A DNA stretch of 8,489 nucleotides from Alphaproteobacteria bacterium (GCA_022428185.1 JAKMCZ010000208.1:1-8489); one strand, 5' to 3'; shown: positions 1 through 6,413, counted from the stretch's first letter. The notes: generated by a model from the sequence alone, not told the origin. Program-made: numbers and translations.

Positions 1-2
1 TA

Positions 3-509
3 CTTGACCATGTTATTGACTATACCAGCTACTGTGTTTTGCCGGCGCTGATGATTTATCAATTCGGTCTGGTACCTACGGGATATGAGCTTTTCGCCGC
101 CTGTTTTATGCTAATGACGTCGCTATATGTTTTCGCACATAAGGAAGCCAAGACGGCTGAATATGATTTTCGCGGGTTTCCCGCATTATGGAATGTCGTC
201 GCTTTCTACATGATTATTTTTGAAAGCGGACAATGGCTCAATCTGGTCGTGGTCGTCTTTTTGGGCATCATGACTTTTGTTCCTGTGCGCTTCATTCACC
301 CCTTTCGCGTGGTGGCATTGCGCCGTCTGACTGTGCCGCTATTGGTCATTTGGATGGCGATGGTTTTCAGCTATTTATTTATCGGGCGCGCCCACTTCCC
401 GGCTTTTGTCGATTGGGTGTTCCTATCGTTTAGCCTATATTTCCTGATGTTATCGGCGTGGCGAAGTTGGTCTCTGCGCCGCACCAAAACTGAGAAAGAA
501 CAAAAATAA
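3..509 (+). CDS. pcs: Phosphatidylcholine synthase, C-terminal part (5' end outside window)
   Basis: This integral membrane enzyme condenses CDP-diacylglycerol with choline to give phosphatidylcholine and CMP. The frame is open to the left edge, so the gene is partial: 168 codons are visible, and roughly the first third is missing, including the DGxxAR half of the CDP-alcohol phosphotransferase signature. The visible part opens with LDHVIDYTSYCVLPA, which supplies the final D-x3-D of that signature and closely resembles the equivalent segment of rhizobial Pcs as I recall it. FRGFPALWNVV and FIHPFRVV further on are also Pcs-like. Several hydrophobic segments follow, and the protein ends in a basic, polar tail (RRTKTEKEQK). 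A TTG at 39 could be mistaken for a start, but the homology extends upstream of it. The TAA stop shares one base with the ATG of the MFS gene, so the two are probably co-translated. The family assignment is firm; choline as substrate is inferred from the family. Confidence 0.88.
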   Translation, partial: LDHVIDYTSYCVLPALMIYQFGLVPTGYELFAACFMLMTSLYVFAHKEAKTAEYDFRGFPALWNVVAFYMIIFESGQWLNLVVVVFLGIMTFVPVRFIHPFRVVALRRLTVPLLVIWMAMVFSYLFIGRAHFPAFVDWVFLSFSLYFLMLSAWRSWSLRRTKTEKEQK

Positions 510-1789
510 TGAACCAAAGGGTGACCACTCAAAAAGAACGCATTCGGGGCATGGGGCTATTATTTGTCTGCTTGATGACGCTGGGTATGGGCCATTCTCT
601 GTTCTTTGCCATCTTCCCACCATTGGCACGCGGTTTGGGTTTGAGCGAAGTTCAGGCCAGCGCCATCTTCACCTTATCTGCCGTGCTTTGGGTGTTGATG
701 AGCCCGTTTTGGGGACGACGCAGCGATGTCTGGGGACGAAAGCCGGTCATTCTTTTGGGGCTGGTCGGCTTTGGTGTTTCGACCGGCGGCCTGGCAACGC
801 TTTTGGTCATTGGTCAGCAGGGCTGGCTGCCGTTAATGACGCTCTATGTTCTGATGATAATGATACGCAGCATTTTCGGCCTGTTCGGTTCCGGCTCGCC
901 TTCAGCGGCACAAGCCTATATTGCCGACCGCACGACGCGCGAGGAGCGCACAAGCGGGGTGGCCGCTATCGGGGCGGCGTTCGGCATGGGCACGATTATC
1001 GGCCCCGGCTTTGCCGCTGCTCTGGCCTCGGTGCATTTGCTGGCTCCGTTTTTTGCGGTCGCCGTGTTTGCTCTGCTTGGGGCGGTGGCGATTGCTGTTT
1101 TTCTGCCCGAACGGCAAAAACCGGCGGCCAGTCAAAAAGATACGCCACCGCTTAAAATCACTGATAAGCGCATCAGGCTGTTTTTGTTTTTGGGTGTCGC
1201 CGTATCGACCATTGGCGCAGCGGTGATGCAGGTAGCGGCTTTTTTTGTGATGGATACAATGCATCTGACCGGCAAGGAGACCGCTCAAGTTGTCGGTGTC
1301 GGCATGATGGGTATGGCTATGGCGACCTTATTTGCCCAGCTGGTGATTATTCCACGCATTAGCGCATCGGTGCGGGTGCTGCTGGTCAGCGGTATTTTAA
1401 TCACCATGTTCGGGATTTCGTTACTGCTGCTGCCGATTATGAATAGCGGTCTGTTTGCAGTTTCGTTGACCTTGCAAGGGCTTGGTTCGGGTCTGATGCG
1501 TCCTGCCGTTGCGGCCGGTGGGTCGTTGGCTGTCGAGCCGGAAGAGCAGGGCGCGGTGGCGGGCTTTAACTCATCAACTGCTGCGGTCGGCTTTGTTTTT
1601 GTTCCGGTGGTGTTGATGCCGCTTTATCTTTATTCGCCGACAGCGCCATTTTGGGTCGCCTTTATCATTACCGGCCTCATGCTGTTGACCACGCGCTCAA
1701 AAGGGCTGGACGTTATGGAAGCGCCGATTGACAGTGACGATTTGGAAGAAGCGGTCATGACGCGCCCTGATAGGCACAAAAACTACTAA
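509..1789 (+). CDS. MFS transporter, DHA1-type drug:H+ antiporter family
   Basis: This is a 426-residue inner-membrane protein with the hydrophobic pattern of a 12-helix major facilitator. The loop between helices 2 and 3 carries motif A (GRRSDVWGRK, residues 69-78). Helix 4 has the motif B-type arginine (Arg120 in IMIRSIFGLFGSG). Helix 5 has the motif C glycine/proline pattern typical of exporters (GAAFGMGTIIGPGFA, about 155-169). A charged central loop (about 200-222) separates the two six-helix halves. The C-terminus is acidic, then polar. The length is normal for the tetracycline/multidrug-type DHA1 group. The start ATG overlaps the pcs stop (TAATG), and only a weak purine run (GAGAAAG, 492-498) precedes it, so translation probably depends on coupling to pcs. 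It most likely exports a small molecule using the proton gradient. The substrate is unknown, and a lipid-related substrate is only a guess from the coupling. Confidence 0.88.
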   Translation: MNQRVTTQKERIRGMGLLFVCLMTLGMGHSLFFAIFPPLARGLGLSEVQASAIFTLSAVLWVLMSPFWGRRSDVWGRKPVILLGLVGFGVSTGGLATLLVIGQQGWLPLMTLYVLMIMIRSIFGLFGSGSPSAAQAYIADRTTREERTSGVAAIGAAFGMGTIIGPGFAAALASVHLLAPFFAVAVFALLGAVAIAVFLPERQKPAASQKDTPPLKITDKRIRLFLFLGVAVSTIGAAVMQVAAFFVMDTMHLTGKETAQVVGVGMMGMAMATLFAQLVIIPRISASVRVLLVSGILITMFGISLLLLPIMNSGLFAVSLTLQGLGSGLMRPAVAAGGSLAVEPEEQGAVAGFNSSTAAVGFVFVPVVLMPLYLYSPTAPFWVAFIITGLMLLTTRSKGLDVMEAPIDSDDLEEAVMTRPDRHKNY

Positions 1790-1793
1790 ACAA

Positions 1794-2771
1794 TTATCGG
1801 CTAAATGCGCCTTGCGCCTGCCAGTTTTGCATTTGTTGTTTGATGCTGGAAGCAAAGCCAAGCGGTTGGTCGAGCAACACATGGTGGCGGGCTGCCAATA
1901 GGTCGAAATGCGGGCTGGTCGGTCGCAGGCTTGTCATATAGGCGATGATGTCATTGCGGCTGATGTTTTCCCAGTCATGCGATAATTCACCGAACATGGC
2001 AGCGGTCGGCAGCGGTAGGTCTTTATATAGCTCAGGCCAATCGCGCCCCATTGGGAAATCGCGATACATATGCGGGTCGAACTTCCACGTCCAGCCGCCC
2101 TCGACTTCGCGCAGCGAATGTTCGCCGATGAAATCAACGATGAACTGATTGGCGCAGGGCTGTTCGGGTTGCAACCGAAAGCGTTCCAAAGCCGAGTCAA
2201 AATTATCATAGACGCGCGTCGGTCTGGTCTCGCGCGGGCGCATAACGCCGTCTTCATCGGCTTCCATATACCATTCTTCGTGCGCATGCGGCGGGCGTAC
2301 ATAATAATCGCACATCATCAGCGCTGCTAATTCGGCATGGTAAATATGACCGGTCATCAAGCTGACCATGCCGCCCATTGAGTGTCCGATGATTGCCGGT
2401 TTATTGGTGAAACCGGCATCGCGCACCATTGTGATAACCGCTTCAGCCATGATTTCGCGTTTATAGTCTTGCAGCCAACCACTATCGCCCATGCCCGGTA
2501 AATCGACCGATATGACATTGTAATAGGGGCTTAAAAGCGGGGCGATAAAATCATACCAGCGCGCATGCGCGCCACCGCCATGCACCAAAACCAGATTATC
2601 GGCTTCGGCATTGGGGCCGATCCAATGGCGGTAATGCAGGTCGGTTTTTTCATAGCCGACAAATTTGTCTTGCGGTTGAATAGCCAGCGCATCGACAAAC
2701 CATTGCGGCGCATCGTCAATGCGTTCTCCGGCCGGAAGCAGGTCCTGCTGGCCTCCATTTTGCGCTTTCAT
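1794..2771 (-). CDS. Alpha/beta hydrolase, soluble
   Basis: This is a 325-residue cytoplasmic alpha/beta-hydrolase-fold protein without a signal peptide. The oxyanion-hole motif is HGGG (residues 64-67), the strand after it reads VISVDLPGMGDSG (86-98), and the nucleophile elbow is GHSMGG with Ser131. The likely catalytic histidine is His296 or His297 (AARHHVLLDQP); the acid is probably Asp266 in GELSHDW, but this is less certain. A cap-like insertion rich in aromatic and charged residues lies between about 155 and 250. I chose the ATG at 2771 because GGGAG sits 6 bases upstream of it. An upstream in-frame TTG at 2798 has no such site and lies inside a candidate -10 element. The gene is convergent with the MFS gene and divergent from rpmJ. 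It could be an esterase, epoxide hydrolase or C-C bond hydrolase; the sequence does not decide. Confidence 0.85.
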   Translation of the reverse strand: MKAQNGGQQDLLPAGERIDDAPQWFVDALAIQPQDKFVGYEKTDLHYRHWIGPNAEADNLVLVHGGGAHARWYDFIAPLLSPYYNVISVDLPGMGDSGWLQDYKREIMAEAVITMVRDAGFTNKPAIIGHSMGGMVSLMTGHIYHAELAALMMCDYYVRPPHAHEEWYMEADEDGVMRPRETRPTRVYDNFDSALERFRLQPEQPCANQFIVDFIGEHSLREVEGGWTWKFDPHMYRDFPMGRDWPELYKDLPLPTAAMFGELSHDWENISRNDIIAYMTSLRPTSPHFDLLAARHHVLLDQPLGFASSIKQQMQNWQAQGAFSR

Positions 2772-2796
2772 GAAAAACTCCCAAGAATTGATGCAC

Positions 2797-2824
2797 AATC
2801 TACATAAATAAATCTGTTTGTGAA
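2797..2824 (-). promoter_or_regulatory. Candidate promoter for the soluble alpha/beta hydrolase
   Basis: On the minus strand, TTCACA (2819-2824, five of six bases of the -35 consensus) is followed after 16 bases by TAGATT (2797-2802, four of six for -10). Transcription would begin near 2790, leaving a short leader that contains the GGGAG ribosome site. The position fits the start at 2771, but the -10 is weak, so this is tentative. Confidence 0.35.
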
Positions 2825-2874
2825 GGCTGATTATCTGCCGCTTTGATGCGGGCCTCGGCTAACCGCTTCGACGC

Positions 2875-2903
2875 TTGACACGGCCTTATGTGTTTCATAT
2901 GTT
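2875..2903 (+). promoter_or_regulatory. Probable sigma-70-type promoter of rpmJ
   Basis: A perfect TTGACA (2875-2880) is followed after a 17-base spacer by TATGTT (2898-2903, four of six bases of the -10 consensus). The predicted start of transcription is near 2909-2911, about 40 bases before the rpmJ ATG. A consensus -35 fits a highly expressed ribosomal protein gene. The two downstream genes probably use it too, since no strong terminator follows rpmJ. Confidence 0.6.
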
Positions 2904-2913
2904 CGCCGCTTCT

Positions 2914-2940
2914 AAGGCCGATTTCGGTCTTTTAGTTTAT
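2914..2940 (+). promoter_or_regulatory. Hairpin with T-rich tail in the rpmJ leader
   Basis: AAGGCCG (2914-2920) can pair with CGGTCTT (2925-2931) as seven base pairs, one of them G-U, closing an ATTT loop. The right arm runs into a T-rich stretch (TCTTTTAGTTTAT). It lies between the predicted transcription start and the GGAG ribosome site (2941-2944), so it would form at the very 5' end of the message. It could be an attenuator, an mRNA-stabilising 5' hairpin or a protein-binding site; the role is inference. Confidence 0.4.
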
Positions 2941-2950
2941 GGAGCCGAAG

Positions 2951-3076
2951 ATGAAAGTCCGCAATTCTTTGAAGTCGCTGCGTGACCGTCACCAAAAAAA
3001 TCAGCTGGTGCGTCGTCGCGGCCGTCTTTACGTTATCAACAAAACCAATAAGCGCTTTAAGGCACGCCAGGGCTAA
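2951..3076 (+). CDS. rpmJ: 50S ribosomal protein L36
   Basis: This small basic protein of 41 residues (MKVRNSLKSLRDRHQKNQLV through KRFKARQG) is recognisable as bacterial L36 of the large ribosomal subunit. It is the zinc-free form: none of the cysteines of the zinc-ribbon form is present, as is usual in alphaproteobacteria. It is too short for many gene finders. GGAG (2941-2944) lies six bases before the ATG, giving a well-placed ribosome binding site. It stands apart from any other ribosomal protein gene here, with its own promoter and a leader hairpin. The next gene begins 26 bases after the stop with no convincing terminator, so read-through is likely. Confidence 0.95.
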   Translation: MKVRNSLKSLRDRHQKNQLVRRRGRLYVINKTNKRFKARQG

Positions 3077-3102
3077 TTATCTCGCCTTTTAGGCAGGTTG
3101 AT

Positions 3103-4122
3103 TTGCTCTTTCGATATACGCGCATGCTGGTCGGTGTTCTTGCTGTCCTAACCTTTACTTGCCTGTTGGCTTGGGCGCATGACGCGCGTTTGCGCGCACG
3201 GCTGATGGCTGATTTGCCCGAAGTCGGAGAGTTTATCGAAACCAATGGCGCACGGCTGCATTATCTTTCAAAAAATACCGCCGTTGCGAAAGACAAGCCG
3301 GTCTTTGTATTAATACATGGCTCTAGCGCCAATGCTTATGACATGATGTTGGCATTGGGCGATGAACTGGCAGCACACGGCGCGGTGCTGAGTTTTGACC
3401 GCCCGGGCATTGGTCGCTCACGCAATAAATTATCCGATAAGGAAATGTCAGACCCACGCGCGCAAGCGATGGAAATTCATCAAGCGGTGCGCGCATTGGG
3501 GTATGAAAAGCCGGTGGTTATCGGTCAAAGCTGGGGCGGCTCGACCGCTTTGGCTTATGCGCATGTGCTGGGCGAGGAAATTGCCGCATCGGTCATGCTC
3601 GCGCCCCCGATTATCCCCTGGTATGGCCCTGATTACTGGGCCAATCGATTGGTGACGACGCCGATTATCGGGGCGATTTTGTCGAATATCGTATTGGCGA
3701 AATATGGCGCGGGGCTGTTGCAGGCCGGTTCAGAAGGTGCGGCTTGGCCGGAGACTACGCCCGATGGGTACGTTCGCGACGCTGCCATTGCCTTGATTTT
3801 GCAACCGCGCGCTTTTCGCACCAATGCCGTATATGCGATGAATTTGAAGCATCATCTGGCAGATATGCAGAAAACCTATACCGATATGCCGGGCACAAAA
3901 GACAAATTGCTGATTATTCATGGCGACAAAGATCGCACGGTAAATATTGACTACAACGCCGCTTCGCTTTTGGCGCTGCGCCCCGATGTCGAATTGTTAG
4001 AATTGGCGGGTGCCGGTCATTTGCTACACCATACGTGGAAAGCGGAAATTGTGGCTGAGATTATGCGCTTTTTGAGCGACGGTAAAACCACGCCGGGTCG
4101 CCATATTCGCCGCAAGGGCTAG
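3103..4122 (+). CDS. Membrane-anchored alpha/beta hydrolase
   Basis: This 339-residue alpha/beta-hydrolase-fold protein has a short positively charged N-terminus followed by one hydrophobic segment (about residues 8-24, MLVGVLAVLTFTCLLAWAH). It is therefore probably anchored in the inner membrane with the catalytic domain outside, although an uncleaved anchor and a signal peptide cannot be told apart by eye. The oxyanion-hole region is HGSSAN (72-77), the nucleophile elbow GQSWGG (Ser143), the acid Asp277 in HGDKDRTV and the histidine His306 in GAGHLLHH. The triad thus looks complete. The C-terminus is basic (GRHIRRKG). The start is TTG at 3103, supported by AGGCAGG (3091-3097). An in-frame ATG at 3124 has no ribosome site and would cut off the basic N-terminus. 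The gene sits between rpmJ and an amidohydrolase-family gene in the same direction. The substrate is unknown. Confidence 0.82.
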   Translation: MLFRYTRMLVGVLAVLTFTCLLAWAHDARLRARLMADLPEVGEFIETNGARLHYLSKNTAVAKDKPVFVLIHGSSANAYDMMLALGDELAAHGAVLSFDRPGIGRSRNKLSDKEMSDPRAQAMEIHQAVRALGYEKPVVIGQSWGGSTALAYAHVLGEEIAASVMLAPPIIPWYGPDYWANRLVTTPIIGAILSNIVLAKYGAGLLQAGSEGAAWPETTPDGYVRDAAIALILQPRAFRTNAVYAMNLKHHLADMQKTYTDMPGTKDKLLIIHGDKDRTVNIDYNAASLLALRPDVELLELAGAGHLLHHTWKAEIVAEIMRFLSDGKTTPGRHIRRKG

Positions 4123-4131
4123 GTATGTGCC

Positions 4132-4935
4132 ATGTCGCCGGTTTTAACCCGCCGCCTCGATGACAAAAACGCCAATCGCCGTTTTCTGATTATTTGCGAC
4201 CATGCGAGCAATTTTGTGCCACCGGAATTGGCCGGTCTAGGTTTGCCAAAAGATGATTTACAGCGCCATATTGCTTATGACATAGGCGCTTTGACGGTGG
4301 CCGAAGCGGTCGCGGAAAAACTTAACTGTCCGCTTGTGGCATCACAATTTTCACGCCTTCTGATTGACCCTAATCGCGGACTTGATGACCCAACATTGGT
4401 GATGAAATTATCCGATGGGGCGATTATTCCGGCCAATCGCGCGGTTGACCCGTTTCAAGACCGCGCCGCGTGGCAGGAACGTATTGATGCTTATTACAAC
4501 CCTTATAATGCGGCGATTGAGGCGGCTATCATGGCGGCGGCGGCGCAGCAAACAGTGCCGATTATCTTGTCTGTGCATAGTTTTACGCCGCATTGGCGCG
4601 GCACGGCGCGTCCCTGGCAGGCAGCGGTTTTATGGGACAAAGATGACCGATTGCGCAATGTCATGGTCGATTATATGGCGCAGCATGGTGATATTTGTTT
4701 CGGCGACAACCAGCCTTATTCAGGGCATTTGAAAAATGACTGTTTATATCGCCATGGCACACAAAAGGGTCTGCCGCATGCGCTGATTGAACTGCGCCAA
4801 GACGAGATAGGCGAGGAAACCGGGCAAGTGCGCTGGGCGGCGCATATGGTGGCGGTGATGCGCCAAGCCGCGCAAGCGAGCGGCTTGGATGAAATTCGCC
4901 ATTTCGGTTCGGTAAATGATACACCGACCGAGTAA
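4132..4935 (+). CDS. N-formylglutamate amidohydrolase family protein
   Basis: This 267-residue protein belongs to the N-formylglutamate amidohydrolase family (zinc-type hydrolases that cleave N-formylglutamate to glutamate and formate). Visible landmarks are CDHASNFVP (residues 22-30, metal-ligand-type His24), SRLLIDPNRGLDDP (74-87), the HSFTP motif (149-153) and IELRQDEIG (219-227). There is no signal peptide, so it should be cytoplasmic. The length is normal. The ATG lies nine bases after the stop of the membrane-anchored hydrolase, with an AGG beginning on the last base of that stop region, so the two are probably co-transcribed and coupled. No other histidine-degradation (hut) gene is near, so a true hutG role is not supported. 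Homologues outside hut clusters are common in alphaproteobacteria, and their substrates are mostly untested. The family call is firm; the reaction is inferred. Confidence 0.85.
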   Translation: MSPVLTRRLDDKNANRRFLIICDHASNFVPPELAGLGLPKDDLQRHIAYDIGALTVAEAVAEKLNCPLVASQFSRLLIDPNRGLDDPTLVMKLSDGAIIPANRAVDPFQDRAAWQERIDAYYNPYNAAIEAAIMAAAAQQTVPIILSVHSFTPHWRGTARPWQAAVLWDKDDRLRNVMVDYMAQHGDICFGDNQPYSGHLKNDCLYRHGTQKGLPHALIELRQDEIGEETGQVRWAAHMVAVMRQAAQASGLDEIRHFGSVNDTPTE

Positions 4936-4964
4936 AATCCCTGCTTGTGCCGCGCAGGGCTTTT
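4934..4964 (+). terminator. Probable terminator after the amidohydrolase gene
   Basis: CCCTGC (4939-4944) pairs perfectly with GCAGGG (4954-4959) around a nine-base loop, followed by C and TTTT (4961-4964). AAAA (4934-4937) could extend the stem across one mismatch. It overlaps the stop codon of the amidohydrolase gene. The short T-run makes it a moderate terminator, possibly leaky into the oxidase/transhydrogenase genes. Confidence 0.5.
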
Positions 4965-4972
4965 GCTATATT
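4945..4972 (+). promoter_or_regulatory. Candidate promoter for the coxIV-pnt unit
   Basis: TATATT (4967-4972, five of six bases of the -10 consensus) lies 16 bases after TTGTGC (4945-4950), a poor -35 that keeps only the TTG. Transcription would start near 4979, giving a leader of about 20 bases before the small oxidase subunit. The -35 lies inside the loop of the preceding terminator. The weak -35 makes this tentative. Confidence 0.35.
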
Positions 4973-4998
4973 TGCGCCCAAGCGAGCGGGGAGAAAAA

Positions 4999-5154
4999 AT
5001 GACCGACACAGACGAAAGCCAAGATTGGGGTAATGAGATGGATCGCCCCGAACATGAGAAAACCTATGAAGCATTTTTGGGGTACTCGAAGTGGAGCCTC
5101 ATCATCATCGCCTTCATTCTTATTGGCCTGTTGCTGTTTGTGTATGGTGGTTAA
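4999..5154 (+). CDS. aa3-type cytochrome c oxidase subunit IV (small)
   Basis: This 51-residue protein has a polar, acidic N-terminus (MTDTDESQDWGNEMDRPEHE) and one transmembrane helix (about residues 32-49). The HEKTYEAFLGYSKWS segment just before the helix is typical of the bacterial aa3 oxidase subunit IV family, a small accessory subunit of the proton-pumping terminal oxidase. The start is the ATG at 4999, preceded by GGGGAG (4988-4993) at five bases. A longer in-frame start at 4945 would overlap the upstream terminator and lacks a ribosome site. No other oxidase subunit gene is in the window. The gene lies directly upstream of the transhydrogenase genes, an arrangement I recall from other alphaproteobacteria. 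With only 41 bases between it and pntAA it is probably part of the same message. Confidence 0.8.
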   Translation: MTDTDESQDWGNEMDRPEHEKTYEAFLGYSKWSLIIIAFILIGLLLFVYGG

Positions 5155-5195
5155 TCTTTAAACCCGCCAAAACAACTAATATTTGGGAGTAATTT

Positions 5196-6413
5196 ATGGC
5201 TGTAAGCCTGACTGTATTGAAGGAAGCAGGCGACGAAACGCGCGTCGCTGCAACCCCTGAGACGGTAAAGAAAATGTCCGGTCTGGGCATTAAGGTAACG
5301 GTGGAAGCCGGTGCCGGTGCCGCAGCGGGTTTTGACGATACTTCCTATAAACAAGCCGGTGCCTCTGTCACCAAAGCGATAAATGCGGTTTTGGAAAAAT
5401 CCGATGTGGTGTTCGGCGTTCGCGCCCCCGCCGCTGCCCGCATTAACGCGATGAAAGCCAATGCGGTTCTGGTCGCTTCGCTAAACCCTTATCAAAATGC
5501 AAGTGGTGTAAAGTCTTATGCCAAAGCCAAAATTCAGGCCATGTCGATGGAACTGATGCCGCGCATCACGCGCGCGCAATCTATGGATATTTTGTCCTCG
5601 CAATCCAATCTGGCCGGTTATAAAGCGGTGCTGGACGCAACGGCAGAATATGGTCGTGCGCTGCCGATGATGATGACAGCAGCGGGTACGGTTCCCGCAG
5701 CGCGGGTTTTTGTCATGGGTGCGGGCGTCGCCGGATTGCAAGCCATTGCGACCGCCAAACGCCTCGGTGCGATTGTCAGTGCAACCGATGTGCGCCGCGC
5801 GGCGGCTGAACAGGTCGAAAGTTTGGGTGGCACATTTGTGATGGTCGAAGCCGATGATGATGATAGCGGCGAGACCGAAGGCGGCTATGCCAAAGAGATG
5901 AGTGCCGATTATCAAAAGCGGCAACAGGCTTTGGTGACCGAGCATATTGCCAAGCAAGATATTGTTATCTGCACGGCGCTTATCCCGGGACGTCCGGCAC
6001 CTGAATTGGTGACCCGCAAAATGTTGGAAGGCATGAAGCCCGGGTCGGTTTTGGTCGACCTTGCGGTTGAGCAGGGCGGCAATTGCAAATTGTCGAAAGC
6101 GGGTAAGGTTGCCGAACATAAAGGCGTGAAGCTGGTGGCGCATAATAATGTGCCGGGTCGTTTGGCGGGCAATGCGTCGGAACTTTTTTCGCGCAATCTG
6201 TATAACTTCATTGATGCATTTTTTGACAAAGAGAAGAAGTCGCTGGCTTTGGATTGGGAAGATGAAATTATTGCCGGTATCGGTTTGACGCGCGATGGCG
6301 CGGTCGTCCACCCGGCCTTGCAGCCTAAAAAGCCGGCTAGAAAACCTGCTGCTAAAAAAACCGCGACTAAAAAGACAGCTAAAAAACCGGCGAAAAAAGG
6401 AGCCAAAAAATGA
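5196..6413 (+). CDS. pntAA: NAD(P) transhydrogenase subunit alpha part 1 (NAD-binding), with lysine-rich tail
   Basis: This is the soluble domain I of the proton-translocating transhydrogenase. It binds NAD(H) and passes hydride to NADP+ held on PntB. The family region spans residues 1 to about 375. Landmarks are the N-terminal VLKEAGDETRVAATPETVKK, the nucleotide-site segment RITRAQSMDILSSQSN (123-138), the Rossmann motif GAGVAG (175-180) and the second dinucleotide-contact region SATDVRRAAAEQVESLGG (195-212). It is the three-gene form, in which this subunit lacks the membrane helices carried by pntAB. The family match ends at GAVVHPALQ. Residues 377-405 then form an extra tail with 13 Lys, 1 Arg, 7 Ala, 4 Pro and no acidic residue. 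The start ATG follows GGGAG (5185-5189) at six bases. The stop overlaps the pntAB start as ATGA, so the two are translationally coupled. Confidence 0.95.
   Translation: MAVSLTVLKEAGDETRVAATPETVKKMSGLGIKVTVEAGAGAAAGFDDTSYKQAGASVTKAINAVLEKSDVVFGVRAPAAARINAMKANAVLVASLNPYQNASGVKSYAKAKIQAMSMELMPRITRAQSMDILSSQSNLAGYKAVLDATAEYGRALPMMMTAAGTVPAARVFVMGAGVAGLQAIATAKRLGAIVSATDVRRAAAEQVESLGGTFVMVEADDDDSGETEGGYAKEMSADYQKRQQALVTEHIAKQDIVICTALIPGRPAPELVTRKMLEGMKPGSVLVDLAVEQGGNCKLSKAGKVAEHKGVKLVAHNNVPGRLAGNASELFSRNLYNFIDAFFDKEKKSLALDWEDEIIAGIGLTRDGAVVHPALQPKKPARKPAAKKTATKKTAKKPAKKGAKK
6398..6402 (+). promoter_or_regulatory. Ribosome binding site of pntAB inside the pntAA tail
   Basis: AGGAG (preceded by a run of A) lies seven bases before the pntAB ATG at 6410. 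The same bases are the Lys-Lys-Gly-Ala codons near the end of pntAA. It is the strongest Shine-Dalgarno match in the pnt cluster and fixes the pntAB start. Confidence 0.75.

Noticed and set aside
2772..2798. TTG start at 2798 for the minus-strand hydrolase (nine residues longer)
   Set aside because: It has no ribosome site and overlaps a candidate -10 element, whereas the ATG at 2771 has GGGAG at a good distance.
3084..3094. GCCT-TTT-AGGC hairpin after rpmJ as a terminator
   Set aside because: The stem is only four pairs and no T-run follows. The right arm is better explained as the ribosome site of the TTG-start hydrolase.
4661..5074. Minus-strand open frame spanning the amidohydrolase end and the oxidase subunit
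   Set aside because: It crosses a terminator and the two real gene boundaries, has no ribosome site and has low-complexity composition typical of antisense frames.
6354..6413. A-runs near the pntAA/pntAB junction as a programmed -1 frameshift that would fuse the two subunits as in E. coli PntA
   Set aside because: The -1 frame is the pntAB frame, but it contains stops at 6368 and 6380, so only slips at the last A-runs could work. Those runs lack the A_AAA_AAG pattern and have C or G before the AAA codons. A strong ribosome site and an ATGA overlap explain pntAB translation better.
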